NCBI GenBank assembly: GCA_030998225.1 | Contig: JAPYXD010000727.1 | Location: 3,534,001 to 3,598,000, forward strand | Origin: Diplolepis rosae | Taxonomy: Eukaryota; Arthropoda; Insecta; Hymenoptera; Diplolepididae | Reading direction: 5' to 3' | Length of the DNA stretch: 64,000 nt | In this document: positions 54,001-64,000 of the stretch, in pieces | Numbering within the stretch: position 1 is the stretch's first letter | Layout of the letters: each line of letters starts with the position of its first letter | Program-made: the position numbers and the translations under genes | The notes under the pieces: generated by a model | What the model saw: the letters and a program-made list of their open reading frames with translations, nothing else | What the model was told of the DNA's origin: nothing | Databases searched by the model: none

Positions 54001-54428
54001 TTAATTTGAACGGAACTTTCTTCAGTCTCTCACCTCGAGTTTCTTGGACGACACAAAAATCAAGAGCTTTTCTTATGATTAATAGAATAGTAAGTTTCTA
54101 ATCAACTCAATCTAAATGTGTTTTTATTAACCTGCATAAAAGACATTTCAAGTTACTATCCTATTTTTTATAATTCAAAAAGTGCGAACAGTATTTTTAA
54201 ATGCAACGTATATTAATATTTGACTTCCATTTAAGTCTCTGTTTTTATATAAAATATGTCATATAATACATTTTTGAATTACAGAAATTTGTATTCCCCT
54301 AATGAAGTTTAATTTAATTATGTCCAATTTTTTTGTAGAACGACCAGATGATCGTGGGTAAATGCGGGGGCTATTGTGGATTCTGCACACCCATGTCTGG
54401 CTTAAAGCTGGATATTTTGCCTCCTTAG
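27098..54428 (+). CDS. AdamTS-A: ADAMTS metalloprotease with GON domain (GON-1/ADAMTS9/20 class), 27 coding exons
   Basis: Coding exons: 27098-27359, 39201-39338, 39433-39593, 39685-39810, 41344-41518, 44847-45006, 45285-45504, 46481-46695, 46794-46946, 47289-47438, 47536-47690, 48229-48568, 48809-48897, 49073-49420, 49615-49781, 49880-50130, 50240-50621, 50704-50865, 50987-51133, 51228-51359, 51645-51710, 51792-51983, 52330-52518, 52746-53071, 53143-53279, 53896-54089, 54339-54428. All junctions are GT/AG and phases close exactly, giving 1708 residues. Seen in order: hydrophobic segment 9-31; prodomain; basic sites RRRKRR (313-318) and RTRR (375-378); catalytic domain from about 383 with zinc motif HEIGHVLNMPHD (532-543) and Met-turn near M561; disintegrin-like part to about 685; central TSP1 from 690 (WGSW 693-696); Cys-rich and spacer 752 to about 975; eight more TSP1 repeats 979 to about 1510; GON domain to the end. 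The GON domain is diagnostic of this class, whose known members cleave proteoglycans of the extracellular matrix and act in cell migration. The N-terminus could be a signal peptide or a signal anchor. Orthology to fly AdamTS-A is inferred. Confidence 0.93.
28073..28204. mobile_element. Short CACGGAAAAAAATGTGCAGC-ended MITE in ADAMTS intron 1
   Basis: The left end CACGGAAAAAAATGTGCAGC pairs with a diverged right end (CTACACATTTTTCTGCATG). It belongs with the other CACGG-ended elements. Confidence 0.5.
28205..30519. other. ADAMTS intron 1, mostly single copy
   Basis: No exon recognised. It contains a hammerhead-like core at 28940-28970 (see findings). Confidence 0.3.
28940..28970 (+). ncRNA. 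Hammerhead-ribozyme-like core motif
   Basis: CTGATAAG, a perfect five-pair stem GGCTC/GAGCC with loop CAATCA, then GAAACG. This matches the CUGANGA - stem II - GAAA layout except that the catalytic G8 is A. Stems I and III are not convincing. Such motifs are known in Penelope-like and other retroelements. Probably an inactive remnant. Confidence 0.3.
30525..31118. repeat. Dispersed repeat R1, partial copy
   Basis: Shares the ~155-bp units and the 'ttggatgtggctg...gaacttgtccttac...ctccgataaagt' tail with 18780-19752, but lacks the CAGACAGA block. Confidence 0.6.
31168..31500. repeat. Inverted, internally triplicated copy of the CACTGTTAGAAATTTC family
   Basis: Runs as the reverse complement of the 8346-8789 interior. 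A unit of about 50 bp (aaactgtaacagaattttca) is repeated about three times at 31320-31445. Confidence 0.55.
31812..32281. mobile_element. MITE family CACTGTTAGAAATTTC, copy 2
   Basis: Closely similar to 8346-8789 over its left part. Its right end is a fresh inverted copy of the left end (TCGGGAAATTATGGTAGAAA... CAGTG), and TA flanks both sides. Confidence 0.7.
32282..33368. other. ADAMTS intron 1, no feature recognised
   Basis: AT-rich with no supported frame, RNA or repeat arm. Confidence 0.3.
33369..34013. mobile_element. Palindromic TTAA-type element, copy 2 (decayed)
   Basis: Same arms as 24905-25569. The left end GGTAGTTCATCCACG is mutated and the right end stops at 'gaggtct', so the TTAA flanks are lost. 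Confidence 0.75.
34124..34456 (+). CDS. Unrecognised 110-codon open frame inside ADAMTS intron 1
   Basis: A single ATG-initiated frame, uninterrupted to TGA, with clearly higher GC than the surrounding intron and a mixed, non-repetitive composition. It begins MTGSYSGGKIIFETLKGEPL, has an alanine-rich stretch around residues 43-49 (RAAAATAAL), a serine run near 72-75 and a basic middle. There is no signal peptide, no membrane segment and no domain I recognise. It starts about 110 bp after a foldback element (33369-34013). An AATAAA lies at about 34686, so a short unspliced transcript is possible. It could be a lineage-specific gene nested in the intron, a retrocopy fragment, or an alternative exon of the host gene, but I see no good donor in the right phase. 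Chance cannot be excluded. Confidence 0.35.
   Translation: MTGSYSGGKIIFETLKGEPLPPGSTPRRKNAYSGVIGYHVVRAAAATAALSDTENRMWKDQWHNYPEEQGSSSSAMQSDKSQMIRKQTLLSASGMGTSPVFSFWKTGCFV
34825..34856. mobile_element. Orphan end of the GGCC/TTAA MITE family
   Basis: The 'gattgatccatggccttaaa' end matches the right end of the element at 47796-48141, including the TTAA. The other end is absent. Confidence 0.5.
34961..35610. repeat. Direct duplication, second copy interrupted by a MITE
   Basis: 34961-35150 and 35209-35360 plus 35576-35610 are direct repeats (shared 'tatatttccggagtca', 'gagaaaagccaacgag', 'atatgactaattgtatat'). The second copy carries the 35361-35575 insertion. Confidence 0.8.
35361..35575. mobile_element. 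215-bp MITE, ATGTACTTACA family, copy 2
   Basis: Ends ATGTACTTACAGTTCCGAAC and its complement; same family as 10437-10652. AAAGAA is present on both sides, and the uninterrupted duplicate has a single related AAGGAA. Confidence 0.8.
35611..36600. other. ADAMTS intron 1, no feature recognised
   Basis: Short open frames on both strands without recognised domains. Confidence 0.3.
36640..37045. repeat. Inverted repeat with AT microsatellite
   Basis: 'tttctacatgtttgtg' and its complement near 37000 form outer arms, and 'gacgtagataaac...ttggtttcaaaatt' (36837) and its mirror (to 36942) inner arms. A (TA)n-like run lies at about 36760-36830. Confidence 0.6.
37046..38505. other. ADAMTS intron 1 with GC-richer island at 37180-37660
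   Basis: The island has no consistent coding frame or splice pair. It is a candidate intronic regulatory element. The rest is AT-rich. Confidence 0.3.
38506..39072. mobile_element. TTAA-type element with GGGGGGAGC ends just before ADAMTS exon 2
   Basis: Ends GGGGGGAGCCTCATGTAAA and its near complement. TTAA on the right (39073-39076), TTAC on the left. It shares the 19-base core GAGAAAAACGCGTTTAAAG (38970-38988) with the element at 56445-56797. Confidence 0.7.
39089..39200 (+). other. Possible alternative ADAMTS N-terminus read through the exon 2 acceptor
   Basis: An ATG at 39089 is in frame with exon 2 and stays open for 37 codons up to the acceptor at 39200. The encoded stretch includes a hydrophobic run (WFKCFLMISMTVLHQSIL) resembling a signal-peptide core. 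A transcript starting in this part of intron 1 would give a conventionally secreted isoform lacking the exon 1 hydrophobic anchor. It begins 16 bases after the end of a foldback element (38506-39072). Chance openness over 110 bp is quite possible. Confidence 0.25.
39913..40503. repeat. 590-bp palindrome in the ADAMTS intron between exons 4 and 5
   Basis: Long complementary arms beginning 'aacagatagaaaaaaatcga' and meeting near 40240. Each arm carries a CTGAAGAG...GAAACGTC motif (39989-40023 minus strand; 40393-40428 plus strand with the first C changed to T). Confidence 0.8.
41708..42546. mobile_element. 839-bp Tc1-like non-autonomous foldback element
   Basis: Inverted ends CAGTACCGGTCAGAATTGTG / ...CACAATTCTGACCG, flanked by TA on both sides (41706-41707, 42547-42548). 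The CAGT..CGGTCA start is typical of Tc1-like terminal repeats. The interior is also palindromic and has no transposase. Confidence 0.8.
43380..43690. other. GC-richer island in ADAMTS intron 5
   Basis: Open on both strands over about 300 bp but without a matching splice pair or a recognisable protein. It stands out in the 3.3-kb intron. The remainder of that intron apart from 41708-42546 shows nothing I can name. Confidence 0.3.
47796..48141. mobile_element. 346-bp MITE with TTAA duplication in ADAMTS intron 11
   Basis: Ends GGCCATAAATCTACCAG and a diverged complement. TTAA at 47792-47795 and 48142-48145. Inner arms 'gactaaatcaataaaat' and 'attagcggatg' are mirrored. It ends about 85 bp before the exon 12 acceptor. 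Confidence 0.8.
53440..53870. repeat. GC-hairpin repeat (copy 2) joined to an R1 fragment, in ADAMTS intron 25
   Basis: 53440-53640 matches 18310-18700 in order (cttcgcgggcac, gatgtgaatt, tttctcaaagt, cattctcatca, gcgctcgat), but its hairpins have lost symmetry. 53655-53870 matches R1 units. Confidence 0.6.
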
Positions 54429-56336
54429 ATTATATCAGATATCTTTATAAAAATCTAAATCTTTGCTCTTATGTAATTGGAGAGTGAGACACCTCGTTGG
54501 CTCTGAAAAACGAGATGTACAATAATTTTTACCTCAAGATTCTTTGGCTCATAAATCAAAATTTGTGAGCTGCCCTGCTGAACCTACTCATTCAATGAAA
54601 AATTGAAAGCAAAGATTCCAGACTGCAGCACGTTCTCACGGCGAAATCAATTCGTGCCATAAGTCTCACCAAAAAAAGAAAATAATGAAAAATGACCTGT
54701 TTGTGTGCGTGTACGTGTCAAATGAATAAATGTATACCGGTTTCAGGAATAAGAATGAGTTAAATATAAATGTTCTTTTTATAAGTTTATAAAAATGAAT
54801 TTAGAGAAAGTATATATACATAAAATTGAGGCGTGAAACTACTGCCAAGTATTGTTAATAATCGTGATAAATGTACTCAAATATTGCTTAAAAATTTAAA
54901 TGTCCCCATGACGTCGCAAAAATAGCGATCCACGTCGGAACTACAATAATTTTTATTCAGCCTATCAATTTTTCGCACGTTGTATTTTTTTTTTTGTAAT
55001 AAGACCCTGCAGCCATTCCGTTAACGCGCCAGCTAATGAACGGGAATTAACTAATTTGTACTTTTGCTTAAAAAACGTAGCTAAGTTAGTTGAAGAATGG
55101 GAATTAAGCACACCTAACACGTATTTATGAAATTATTTGTATTATGTATTTTCGTTTACCGTTCATTTTTAATTTCCGTTCCTTCATTCACTTGTATAAA
55201 TTAAATTTTTTATTTATACATTTGTAATGAAACTTGCGTCTTTATTGTAAGGTTCAATAGTATGTTGAAGATTGCATATATCCGATTTTAACGCATCTTT
55301 ATTGCCATGAGTACTTGAAATTTAAATTTCGAGCTAGGAATTACTTTTAAGGGTGCGTCTGTACTAGTCATTTATTTACGACGCTTCTGGCGAATTGAAA
55401 ATTATATCTTACCGATTAGAAAAAGTAGTAGAAAATGCAGAAAAGTATTCATTGTTCTATAAATTTCTTCGACAACGACAACAAAAAGGAATTTAATTAG
55501 ATCAAAAAGTATTTAAATTTTACTATTATTTTAAGGGTAAGACGATATTTATTCAAGTGGGAAGATTTACTCAATAAAATTTTATTTGAATCAAAAAGAT
55601 CTCTCGCGTGATATTTTTGTATAAATAAATTATTCGATTTGATTTAAGACAAATTTTTTCGTTTGCTTCAAATAATTTTTTATTTGGAATACATATTTCT
55701 TACTCGTAATAATATTTTTCAAATTTTATTTTTCCTTTTCACCAAGGAAAAAAAATTTGAATTCAACGTAGGCTAGTTGCGTTTGTTGTAAACAAGACTC
55801 TCTCTTTTAGTATCTAAATTTGTAAATTAGAAGTATGTATAACCCACTGCCATAAATGTTTTGTTCGCGGCATTCTGGCCCACTATTTATTGTACAGCGT
55901 CTATTGTGCTCTTAACGAAAATTTGGAATGCAGTCTGTATACAATTAATCGTTTAATTTAAGTTACATATAGTTTAGCATCAATATACGTATAAGTATTT
56001 CACTATAAACATTTTTTGGCTAAATATTTTTAAGATTGGTTGATGAAAAAATGTCATAAAAAATATTCATTTCAAAACAAATTGCAATTAGAATGTTTTC
56101 AAATCGCTTTATAAATATAATGCAAAAAGTTTCCGTTAGGTGTTTTGTAATGTCTAACAAAGTTAGATGAAAAATTCTCAAAATTTAACGCACATAAGTA
56201 TTGTGAAAAAATAATTAACATTTTGTAAGATAATTGCTTTGTAAACGTAAATATTGTACGATTTATAGACATATAATGATGCTTAATAACGCTTGTATGC
56301 GTTTCTAAATGATAAGAACAGATTCTGAATAATAAA
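54429..56336 (+). other. Probable ADAMTS 3' untranslated region
   Basis: The region follows the TAG at 54426-54428. Polyadenylation signals AATAAA are seen at 54725-54730 (short form) and 56331-56336 (long form, about 1.9 kb). The sequence between is AT-rich and free of the inverted repeats common elsewhere, which fits transcribed UTR. I cannot tell which end is used. Confidence 0.5.
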
Positions 56337-56444
56337 TATGAATAATTTTTATAACTAAATCGTATCTTTTTACTAGTTTTTATAGCCTTTTCTTCAATTA
56401 AAATAGATAATTATAGAATTAGTACAAATTCTGGAATAATTTAA

Positions 56445-56797
56445 GGGGCTATACCAGTGTAAACGCTGAAAATTTGGGTGATTTTCGGGAATTTTTTGGA
56501 AGAAAAGTACTTAATTAAATGCTTCGGAAAATTAAGAACATATTTGGCTATATTATAGTACTCTCAGTACAAATTTCAAGTCAATCGGATAATTGCTCTT
56601 TAAGTTACAATGTCAGCAAATTTGAAAAATCTCATTTCGAGAAAAACGCGTTTAAAGATGTAACTATCGATTTTTGCAAGATAAAATGATATTTACCATA
56701 AAAACTGTTAATCAGCTATACCTGGCCCATACAATCGACTGTTGAAAAAGGCACAGAAAAAATCGATTTTTTGAAACTGTTACACTGATATAGCCCC
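56445..56797. mobile_element. 353-bp TTAA-type MITE between ADAMTS and GOT1
   Basis: Ends GGGGCTATACCAGTGTAA and a diverged complement, directly flanked by TTAA (56441-56444, 56798-56801). Contains GAGAAAAACGCGTTTAAAG at 56639-56657. Confidence 0.85.
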
Positions 56798-57049
56798 TTA
56801 AACTATAAACATTTCTGAAATTGAAGAAACATAATTGAATAGAATTTACAAATTAAAAAAAGCTTTTATTCCTCAAAAGTTATTTTTAAAGAAAATATAA
56901 AATTGATATAAAAAAAAAAAGATGTAAATAATGACTTTATTAAATAGCTTCTGAAAAGTAAAAGATTTTTCCAAACATTATTTTTGTGAGAAATTATTAT
57001 TTACTGAGGAATTTAAAAAATAAAGTTTGATTCCATGCAATTTGTTAAT

Positions 57050-57932
57050 GTTGTTTTTACGCCAGTGTACAGCCATCTTCCTTGATGACGTCAAAATGCC
57101 TATCTTCCCGACCTTCGCGTTCTCTTTTTCCTCCCTTCATTATTCAAATGTTTCAATTCAATCCACAGTCCACACAACGACACAACCGACACAAAAACCA
57201 TTTAACCGGTCAGCGATATCTGTAGAAATTTGAAAACAGAGTACTTCATAGTAGAAAGTGTCTGAATAATCACGTATTAGTTTCTTCTCGTTACAGATTT
57301 ACATTTGTGGGTTAAAAAATCAGTAATTCTATCATTTTTTTTTCATTATTGCCATTTTTACTTTGGTGAATGAGAGTGAGAGGTTAGAAAAATTAGTAGC
57401 TATAGAACTCAAGGTGACATTTAGATACATACAGTCACATGTTTCATCAGTGTATTAATGAATTGCCGCAAAAAAGCAAATAATAAAAGTTTATGTTGTT
57501 ACTTTTCATATTCCATACACTGTCTGTAGAGTAAAAGTAAAGGAAAGAAAAGATAACTAACAAATTCGTTGAGAATTTTTCAAGTGTTGAACGTACGTGC
57601 GAATAGAGTTAGAGTTGTGAATGAACAGCTTTGAGCACCATCTTACACTACTAGCCCAAAGTGTTATTAAATCAGTAAAAAGTAAAAATATCTTCTAAAA
57701 ATACTTTGTTCTATTAAGGTCGGTTGACTAAATAATAATATCTATTAATTGCATTGCTACGAAAATGACCTCGGAATATTCTAAACTCTATTTTGGCTCT
57801 CTTTGTTCTATGCTCCAAAAAAGAAAAGCAAAAATATATCTATTCAGATAATTTTGACGTTCAGTATCTTAACAAAAATTCACTAAATTGATAACTACTA
57901 ATCAGATTTTTTATTCCAGGCCTTTAAAGAAA
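57050..57932 (+). promoter_or_regulatory. GOT1 promoter and untranslated-exon region
   Basis: At 57060-57235 base composition rises and a perfect palindromic CRE/ATF site TGACGTCA lies at 57086-57093, with GCCATCTT (YY1/Pho-like core) just upstream at about 57072. The leader must contain a spliced exon because an acceptor lies at 57919-57920, but I could not fix its donor. The rest up to 57.9 kb is AT-rich without a recognisable element. Confidence 0.4.
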
Positions 57933-60128
<2,196 letters not shown>

Positions 60129-61240
60129 ACCAATACAGCAAGCTGATTGTACATTTTATTGTACGTGTTATACTCTTCGACGTACATTTTGAAAAGTGTA
60201 AAGCTTGACTTGCAAGAGATCAGTGTAGACAATTGTTGAAAAATGGCTAGAGCACCAAATAGATTTACGATAAGTAGATGTTGAAAAAAAATTTCAGGAT
60301 AACCAAAAATTCATCAAGTATGTGCCAAGAAGATTCGTTGACAATATCGATTTTTAAATATTAACTTTGCATGTCTGTATTAAAATAATTTTTAAAATAC
60401 GTTAACGCGGAGACCAAGAATAGAATCGTAATTTTCAAGTCTTCGAAATCACAAAGGAAAAATAATTGTATTTGATCACATCAGTATTGTTATAATTATG
60501 AATGATCTTTACTGAGATTCGGTGAAAAATAATTCAATAGAGAATCATTAATTGCATATTGTGGAATAGTCATTTTATACCAAAAAAACTTGATTCGACA
60601 TTTATAAATTACATTAACTACCAAAATGTTTCAGCAATGAGAATATAAATAATGTGAATGTATTTTCTATATGAATTTTATTTTTCTATACTTTTTTACC
60701 TATTTAGAATTCTTTAAAATTAGTTACACTGGGAATAGCTTTATTAACTTTCACTGGCGCATTTACTAGTAGACGCGATATGGAGTAGAATTGACGAGTA
60801 CTCAGTTATTGACAGATTAAGCTTATTTTAATGGGTAACTACAAAACTATTCAATTAACATAATTTGCTTAAGTGAATTATCGACCAATATATAAGACAA
60901 AGTAATAGCTTATTTTTTGCATTTAGTTGTGTTTTTATGTTCAAAATTGTATACTGTATTTGTTATATGCACCTAAATTTCAGGACAGTTTTTGCAATGA
61001 ATATTCCATAGATTATTTCCAACTCATACACAACTTAAAAAATACGTCAATTCAAATTGTAAATACTCTATAATCTGAAGCATAATATTAATTTATCGTA
61101 AATTTGTATTGTTCAAAAGACGATTTATACTGTAGCGTTTGGAGCATCATTTTTATGATTGTTATTACGTCCTGTTAGTGCATCATGAGCTTGAAGTATT
61201 AAAGATGTACTTTATTGTAATATGAAAAATTTGAAATAAA
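60129..61240 (+). other. Probable GOT1 3' untranslated region
   Basis: AT-rich sequence from the GOT1 stop to AATAAA at 61235-61240, with no repeat arms. This would bring the GOT1 transcript end within 200 bp of the SMIM8 stop on the opposite strand. Earlier weaker signals may also be used. Confidence 0.45.
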
Positions 61241-61425
61241 ATGTTACCGAAACTTCTCGATTTTTTAATGTTCATAAAAAATAATTGAAATGCCCTAGAC
61301 TAGTCTATTCTAGCAGAAATATAAACAAACAGTACTGTCTAAAATATATTTATATTACAGGTATACGATTCTTATTTACATATGTATTCGTATTTACAAA
61401 TTAATCGTGAAAGTGATTAAGTGTA

Positions 61426-62052
61426 TCACTCTGTCCATTTAGAAACTTTCTTCTTAAACCTTTCTCTACCGTCAGACTCCACGGCAGTGTAAAATCCCAT
61501 TGATTCATATTTTGTGCGCATATAAAGTATATAGCCAGCACATCCTGTTATCGCAACAGCGCCGATAGCCATTATCACTATATTCTGAAAAGTAATAAGC
61601 CAACGTTATTTTATCAATTCTAGTTAAATTTTTTTTTTAGTTTAACCCACTATTAAATTAATTTGACAATTTTGCGAATAAAGTATTTCCAGGGTTAATC
61701 ATAAATGATTTTGAAATCAGCTTCTTAATTTATTGTACGTATATACTTATAAAAACTTTCCATGTGAACAAAGAACATTTAGCTTATTCCGAATTTTTTA
61801 GAAACTTACTTTTTAAAAATGATTGTATAGTATTGTAGAAGTTATCAAGGACAATGGCTTAGAGTGTAACAGAATATAGATTTTCATTAGCTATGAGATT
61901 ATTACAACATTATATTTTATCATTTAGAATGTTGTTTAAAATTACCTTACCGGCTTAACATAGAGTTCATAATTTATAGCCCGAAACAACGGAGTACTTT
62001 TAAGGGAACGAATTCCATCACCTGGAGCCGGATCTTTTCCTGGTTTACTCAT
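61426..62052 (-). CDS. SMIM8: SMIM8-like small integral membrane protein, two coding exons
   Basis: On the minus strand, exon 62052-61951 encodes 34 residues and joins at a GTAAGG donor to exon 61584-61426 (acceptor TTTCAG, stop TGA), giving 86 residues. The N-terminal half contains TPLFRAINYELYVKP, then a single membrane segment roughly 37-55 (IVIMAIGAVAITGCAGYIL), then a charged tail ending KKKVSKWTE. The LFRA-N-EL--KPN block, the single transmembrane helix, the Y/F-x-A-V/I-x-S-D/E-G segment and the terminal R/K-K-x-SKW match animal SMIM8 (human C6orf162) as I remember it, and the length is near that of the human protein. Its function is poorly known. An acceptor (GTTACAG) about 14 bases before the ATG implies an untranslated exon further upstream, toward 62.1-63 kb. 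It converges with the GOT1 gene: the stops are about 1.3 kb apart. Confidence 0.88.
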
Positions 62053-62490
62053 TGAAACTATTTACCTGTAACAATGGAAATAAAATTTATCACAGAGACC
62101 AATTACATTCAACAACTTTATTAATCAATTAATCATTTTAACGAGGTTTCCGAAGAAGACGGCAATATTATAATAATATTATGCACATGTTTTTGTAATT
62201 GAATAATTAAAACATGAAACGATAAGTTAGATTATAAAAAGCTAAGGTACAAAAACAATAAAAACTATACAAATCATACAAACAATGTGAAACTAAACAA
62301 TAATTCAGATGTATTTTTCAATAGACATGAGGAAATGGATTTTTATGTCACGGACACATTGACAAAATCGTTAATGAATCAACTGCTAAATATATATTCA
62401 AGGAAATCAAGTTGTATATTCCTAACATATTTGTTGACTGTGAAACCCGGGAGTGACCATAATTTAGATGGAGAGGTAATGGATAAACTC

Positions 62491-62710
62491 ACACGTATCG
62501 GACATTTAACTTCGGACACTTATTTACCTAATATCTAGTTACTTATCGTATTTGCGAAATTATACACATACCTCAAAAGTCAAGTAGGGTTATAAGTGAA
62601 CTTTTGTCAAATCGGTCACTTTTTGACATTTAAAACATCATGAAAATTTTAGTTACAGAAGTACGATAAGTAACTAGATGACCGGTAAATAAGTGTACGA
62701 TGCGTGTGAA
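62491..62710. repeat. 220-bp inverted repeat upstream of SMIM8
   Basis: Arms 'acacttatttacc...atctagttacttatcgta' and the complement 'acgataagtaactagat...ggtaaataagtgta'. An open frame across the left arm starts with GTG and I do not call it. Confidence 0.65.
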
Positions 62711-62754
62711 TTCACCCAATGTAGACAGTAGAATAAGTCTGTTGAATTGGTTGA

Positions 62755-63482
62755 ATACACGAAGGAATAATAAGGAGACTAGGAGACCTATCTCACCTAT
62801 CTCCATGTAAGCGACTTGGCAGGAGCAACGGCACGGTAAGTGCCCGGCTTGTAAGTTGGAAGTAGTGGAAAGGAGTGCGCAGTTGTCCTCTTCTTACTCA
62901 CGAAAAAATGTGCGAGTGAGATGAATTTGTCAAATTGTCAAATTGATCTAAGCCAGAGTGGTTATGTTGATTGATTTTTTGATCATTTGCAAGCGGCAGA
63001 TATTTGTTCAATTTCAATTTAGTTAAAAAAAAAATATTATCTCAGGACTCCTATAAAGCTAAAGGAGTGCATTATAAAAGTGGTAAGTATATATCGAATA
63101 TATGATTGTAAATCTTGAAATTGAAATTATGGTATTTGTTATTACTTCGTAAATCGTGTATTAAATAATGTTGCATAGTATTTTCCTTTAAAGGTGAGGG
63201 AATTTAATCCGAGAAATTTTCAAGTTTTTGAAGATCGCATGTAATATAATAAATTTTTTTCTTAGCAATGTCGTGTCGCGTACCAGGTTGCATAACCTCT
63301 CTGGCTTAGATCAATTTGACAAGTTCGTCTCACTCGCACATTTTCCCGTAAGTAAGAAGAGGACAACTGCGCACTTGCGCACTCCTTTCCACTACTTCCA
63401 ACTTACAAGCCGGGCACTTACCGTGCCGTTACTCCTGCCAGATTTGGAAAAGTTTCCCATCGCAGTTTGGTCTCCTTATTAT
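62755..63482. repeat. Large inverted repeat with ~200-bp arms
   Basis: Left arm about 62755-62960, right arm about 63300-63482 (shared 'cgaaggaataataaggaga', 'ggcacggtaagtgcccggct', 'aagaagaggacaactgcgca' in opposite orientation). The loop holds TATAAAAG at 63073-63080 and GTAAGTAT at 63083. Confidence 0.75.
63266..63365 (+). pseudogene. Possible degraded THAP-domain exon
   Basis: A strong acceptor (pyrimidine tract then CTTAG, 63261-63265) precedes an ATG at 63268 encoding MSCRVPGC and then a stop at 63307-63309. A second frame shortly after encodes VSLAHFPVSK. THAP zinc fingers begin M-x-C-x(2-4)-C and carry V-S-x-H-x-F-P soon after, so both marks are present in the right order but in different frames. 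A donor-like GTAAGTAT at 63083 could supply a leader exon. It lies in a repeated inverted region. The match is short, so this may be chance. Confidence 0.25.
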
Positions 63483-63518
63483 TCCTTCGTGGTTGAATAT
63501 TTTTAAATAAACCTTTTC

Positions 63519-63809
63519 TCATGGAGACTAGATATAAGGAGACCAATCTCCATATATCCATTCTCGAAATGAAGTTCTGCCAAGTACATAGTTACAAAAC
63601 TTCCCGATGAGGGCATGTGTGTTCCCTGGGTGCAAAATGGCGACGTCTAATACACGATGCTTATAAACCGGGATGCCGCCATTTTGCATTCAGGGAACAC
63701 ACGTGCCATCATCGGGAAGTATTTTAACTAAGTACTTGGCAGAACTTCATTTCGTGTTTTGTGAAGTACGGCCATAAGAGATTGGTCTCCTTATATCTAG
63801 TCTCCATGT
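63519..63809. repeat. 290-bp palindrome with GGAGACTAGATATAAGGAGA ends
   Basis: The outer ends and the inner 'gttctgccaagtac', 'aaaacttcccgatga' and 'ttccctgg..gcaaaatgg' blocks are mirrored. The same end motif recurs at about 62778, 63467, 63836 and 63968. The copy starting near 63830 runs to the window end. Confidence 0.75.
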
Positions 63810-63829
63810 GGAGAACAGTCAACAGGCAT

Positions 63830-64000
63830 AAGAACTTAAGGAGACCAAACTCACCAAACCAATGTAACTGAAAATACACTTTTTTGTCAGAAGTACATGA
63901 TAGTATACAAACTTCCTGAGAGTGGCGTGCGTATACTCCGAAAAAATGGTCGTTATGCAAAAACATTAGTTTGGTCTCCTTATGTCTATTCTCCATGGCA
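63830..64000. repeat. Diverged third member of the GGAGACCAA inverted-repeat series, cut by the window end
   Basis: Begins 'aaggagaccaaactc', ends 'tttggtctccttatg'. The interior is a diverged version of the preceding palindrome. Confidence 0.55.

Noticed and set aside
62287..62538. 83-codon frame upstream of SMIM8
   Set aside because: GTG start, overlaps an inverted-repeat arm, no recognisable domain.

Overview
The window is eukaryotic nuclear DNA, AT-rich, with intron-rich genes and dense short inverted-repeat transposons. Gene content and the ADAMTS domain plan fit an arthropod, most likely an insect. I cannot fix the order or species from sequence alone.

Layout. Positions 1-26 kb hold no protein gene I can support. 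This stretch is made of dispersed repeats, foldback elements and AT-rich single-copy sequence. One CpG-rich block at 2.1-2.7 kb has a TATA box and a strong splice donor, and looks like a distal untranslated first exon. From 26.2 to 54.4 kb lies one large plus-strand gene, an ADAMTS metalloprotease of the GON-1/ADAMTS9/ADAMTS20 class. I could assemble it as 27 coding exons in continuous phase (1708 residues): hydrophobic N-terminus, prodomain, zinc metalloprotease, disintegrin-like, central TSP1, Cys-rich, spacer, eight further TSP1 repeats and a C-terminal GON domain. Its first coding intron is about 11.8 kb and full of mobile elements. It also contains an unexplained 110-codon open frame. From 57.9 to 60.1 kb, plus strand, is a complete six-exon cytosolic aspartate aminotransferase (GOT1 type, 408 residues). 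From 61.4 to 62.1 kb, minus strand, is a complete two-exon SMIM8-like small membrane protein (86 residues). The last 1.3 kb is a nest of inverted repeats that carries what may be the degraded start of a THAP zinc-finger domain.

The three genes have no obvious shared pathway: extracellular matrix proteolysis, cytosolic transamination and a small membrane protein. GOT1 and SMIM8 are convergent neighbours.

The repeat landscape is the main source of novelty. There are several miniature inverted-repeat families, some with TA and some with TTAA target duplications. In two cases a paralogous sequence lacking the insertion is present in the same window. A degenerate tRNA-like gene sits inside a 19-bp hairpin, a cluster of GC-rich triloop hairpins stands out in AT-rich DNA, and two motifs resemble hammerhead ribozyme cores. 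I do not see a convincing new multi-gene system, CRISPR array, rRNA or intact transposase.
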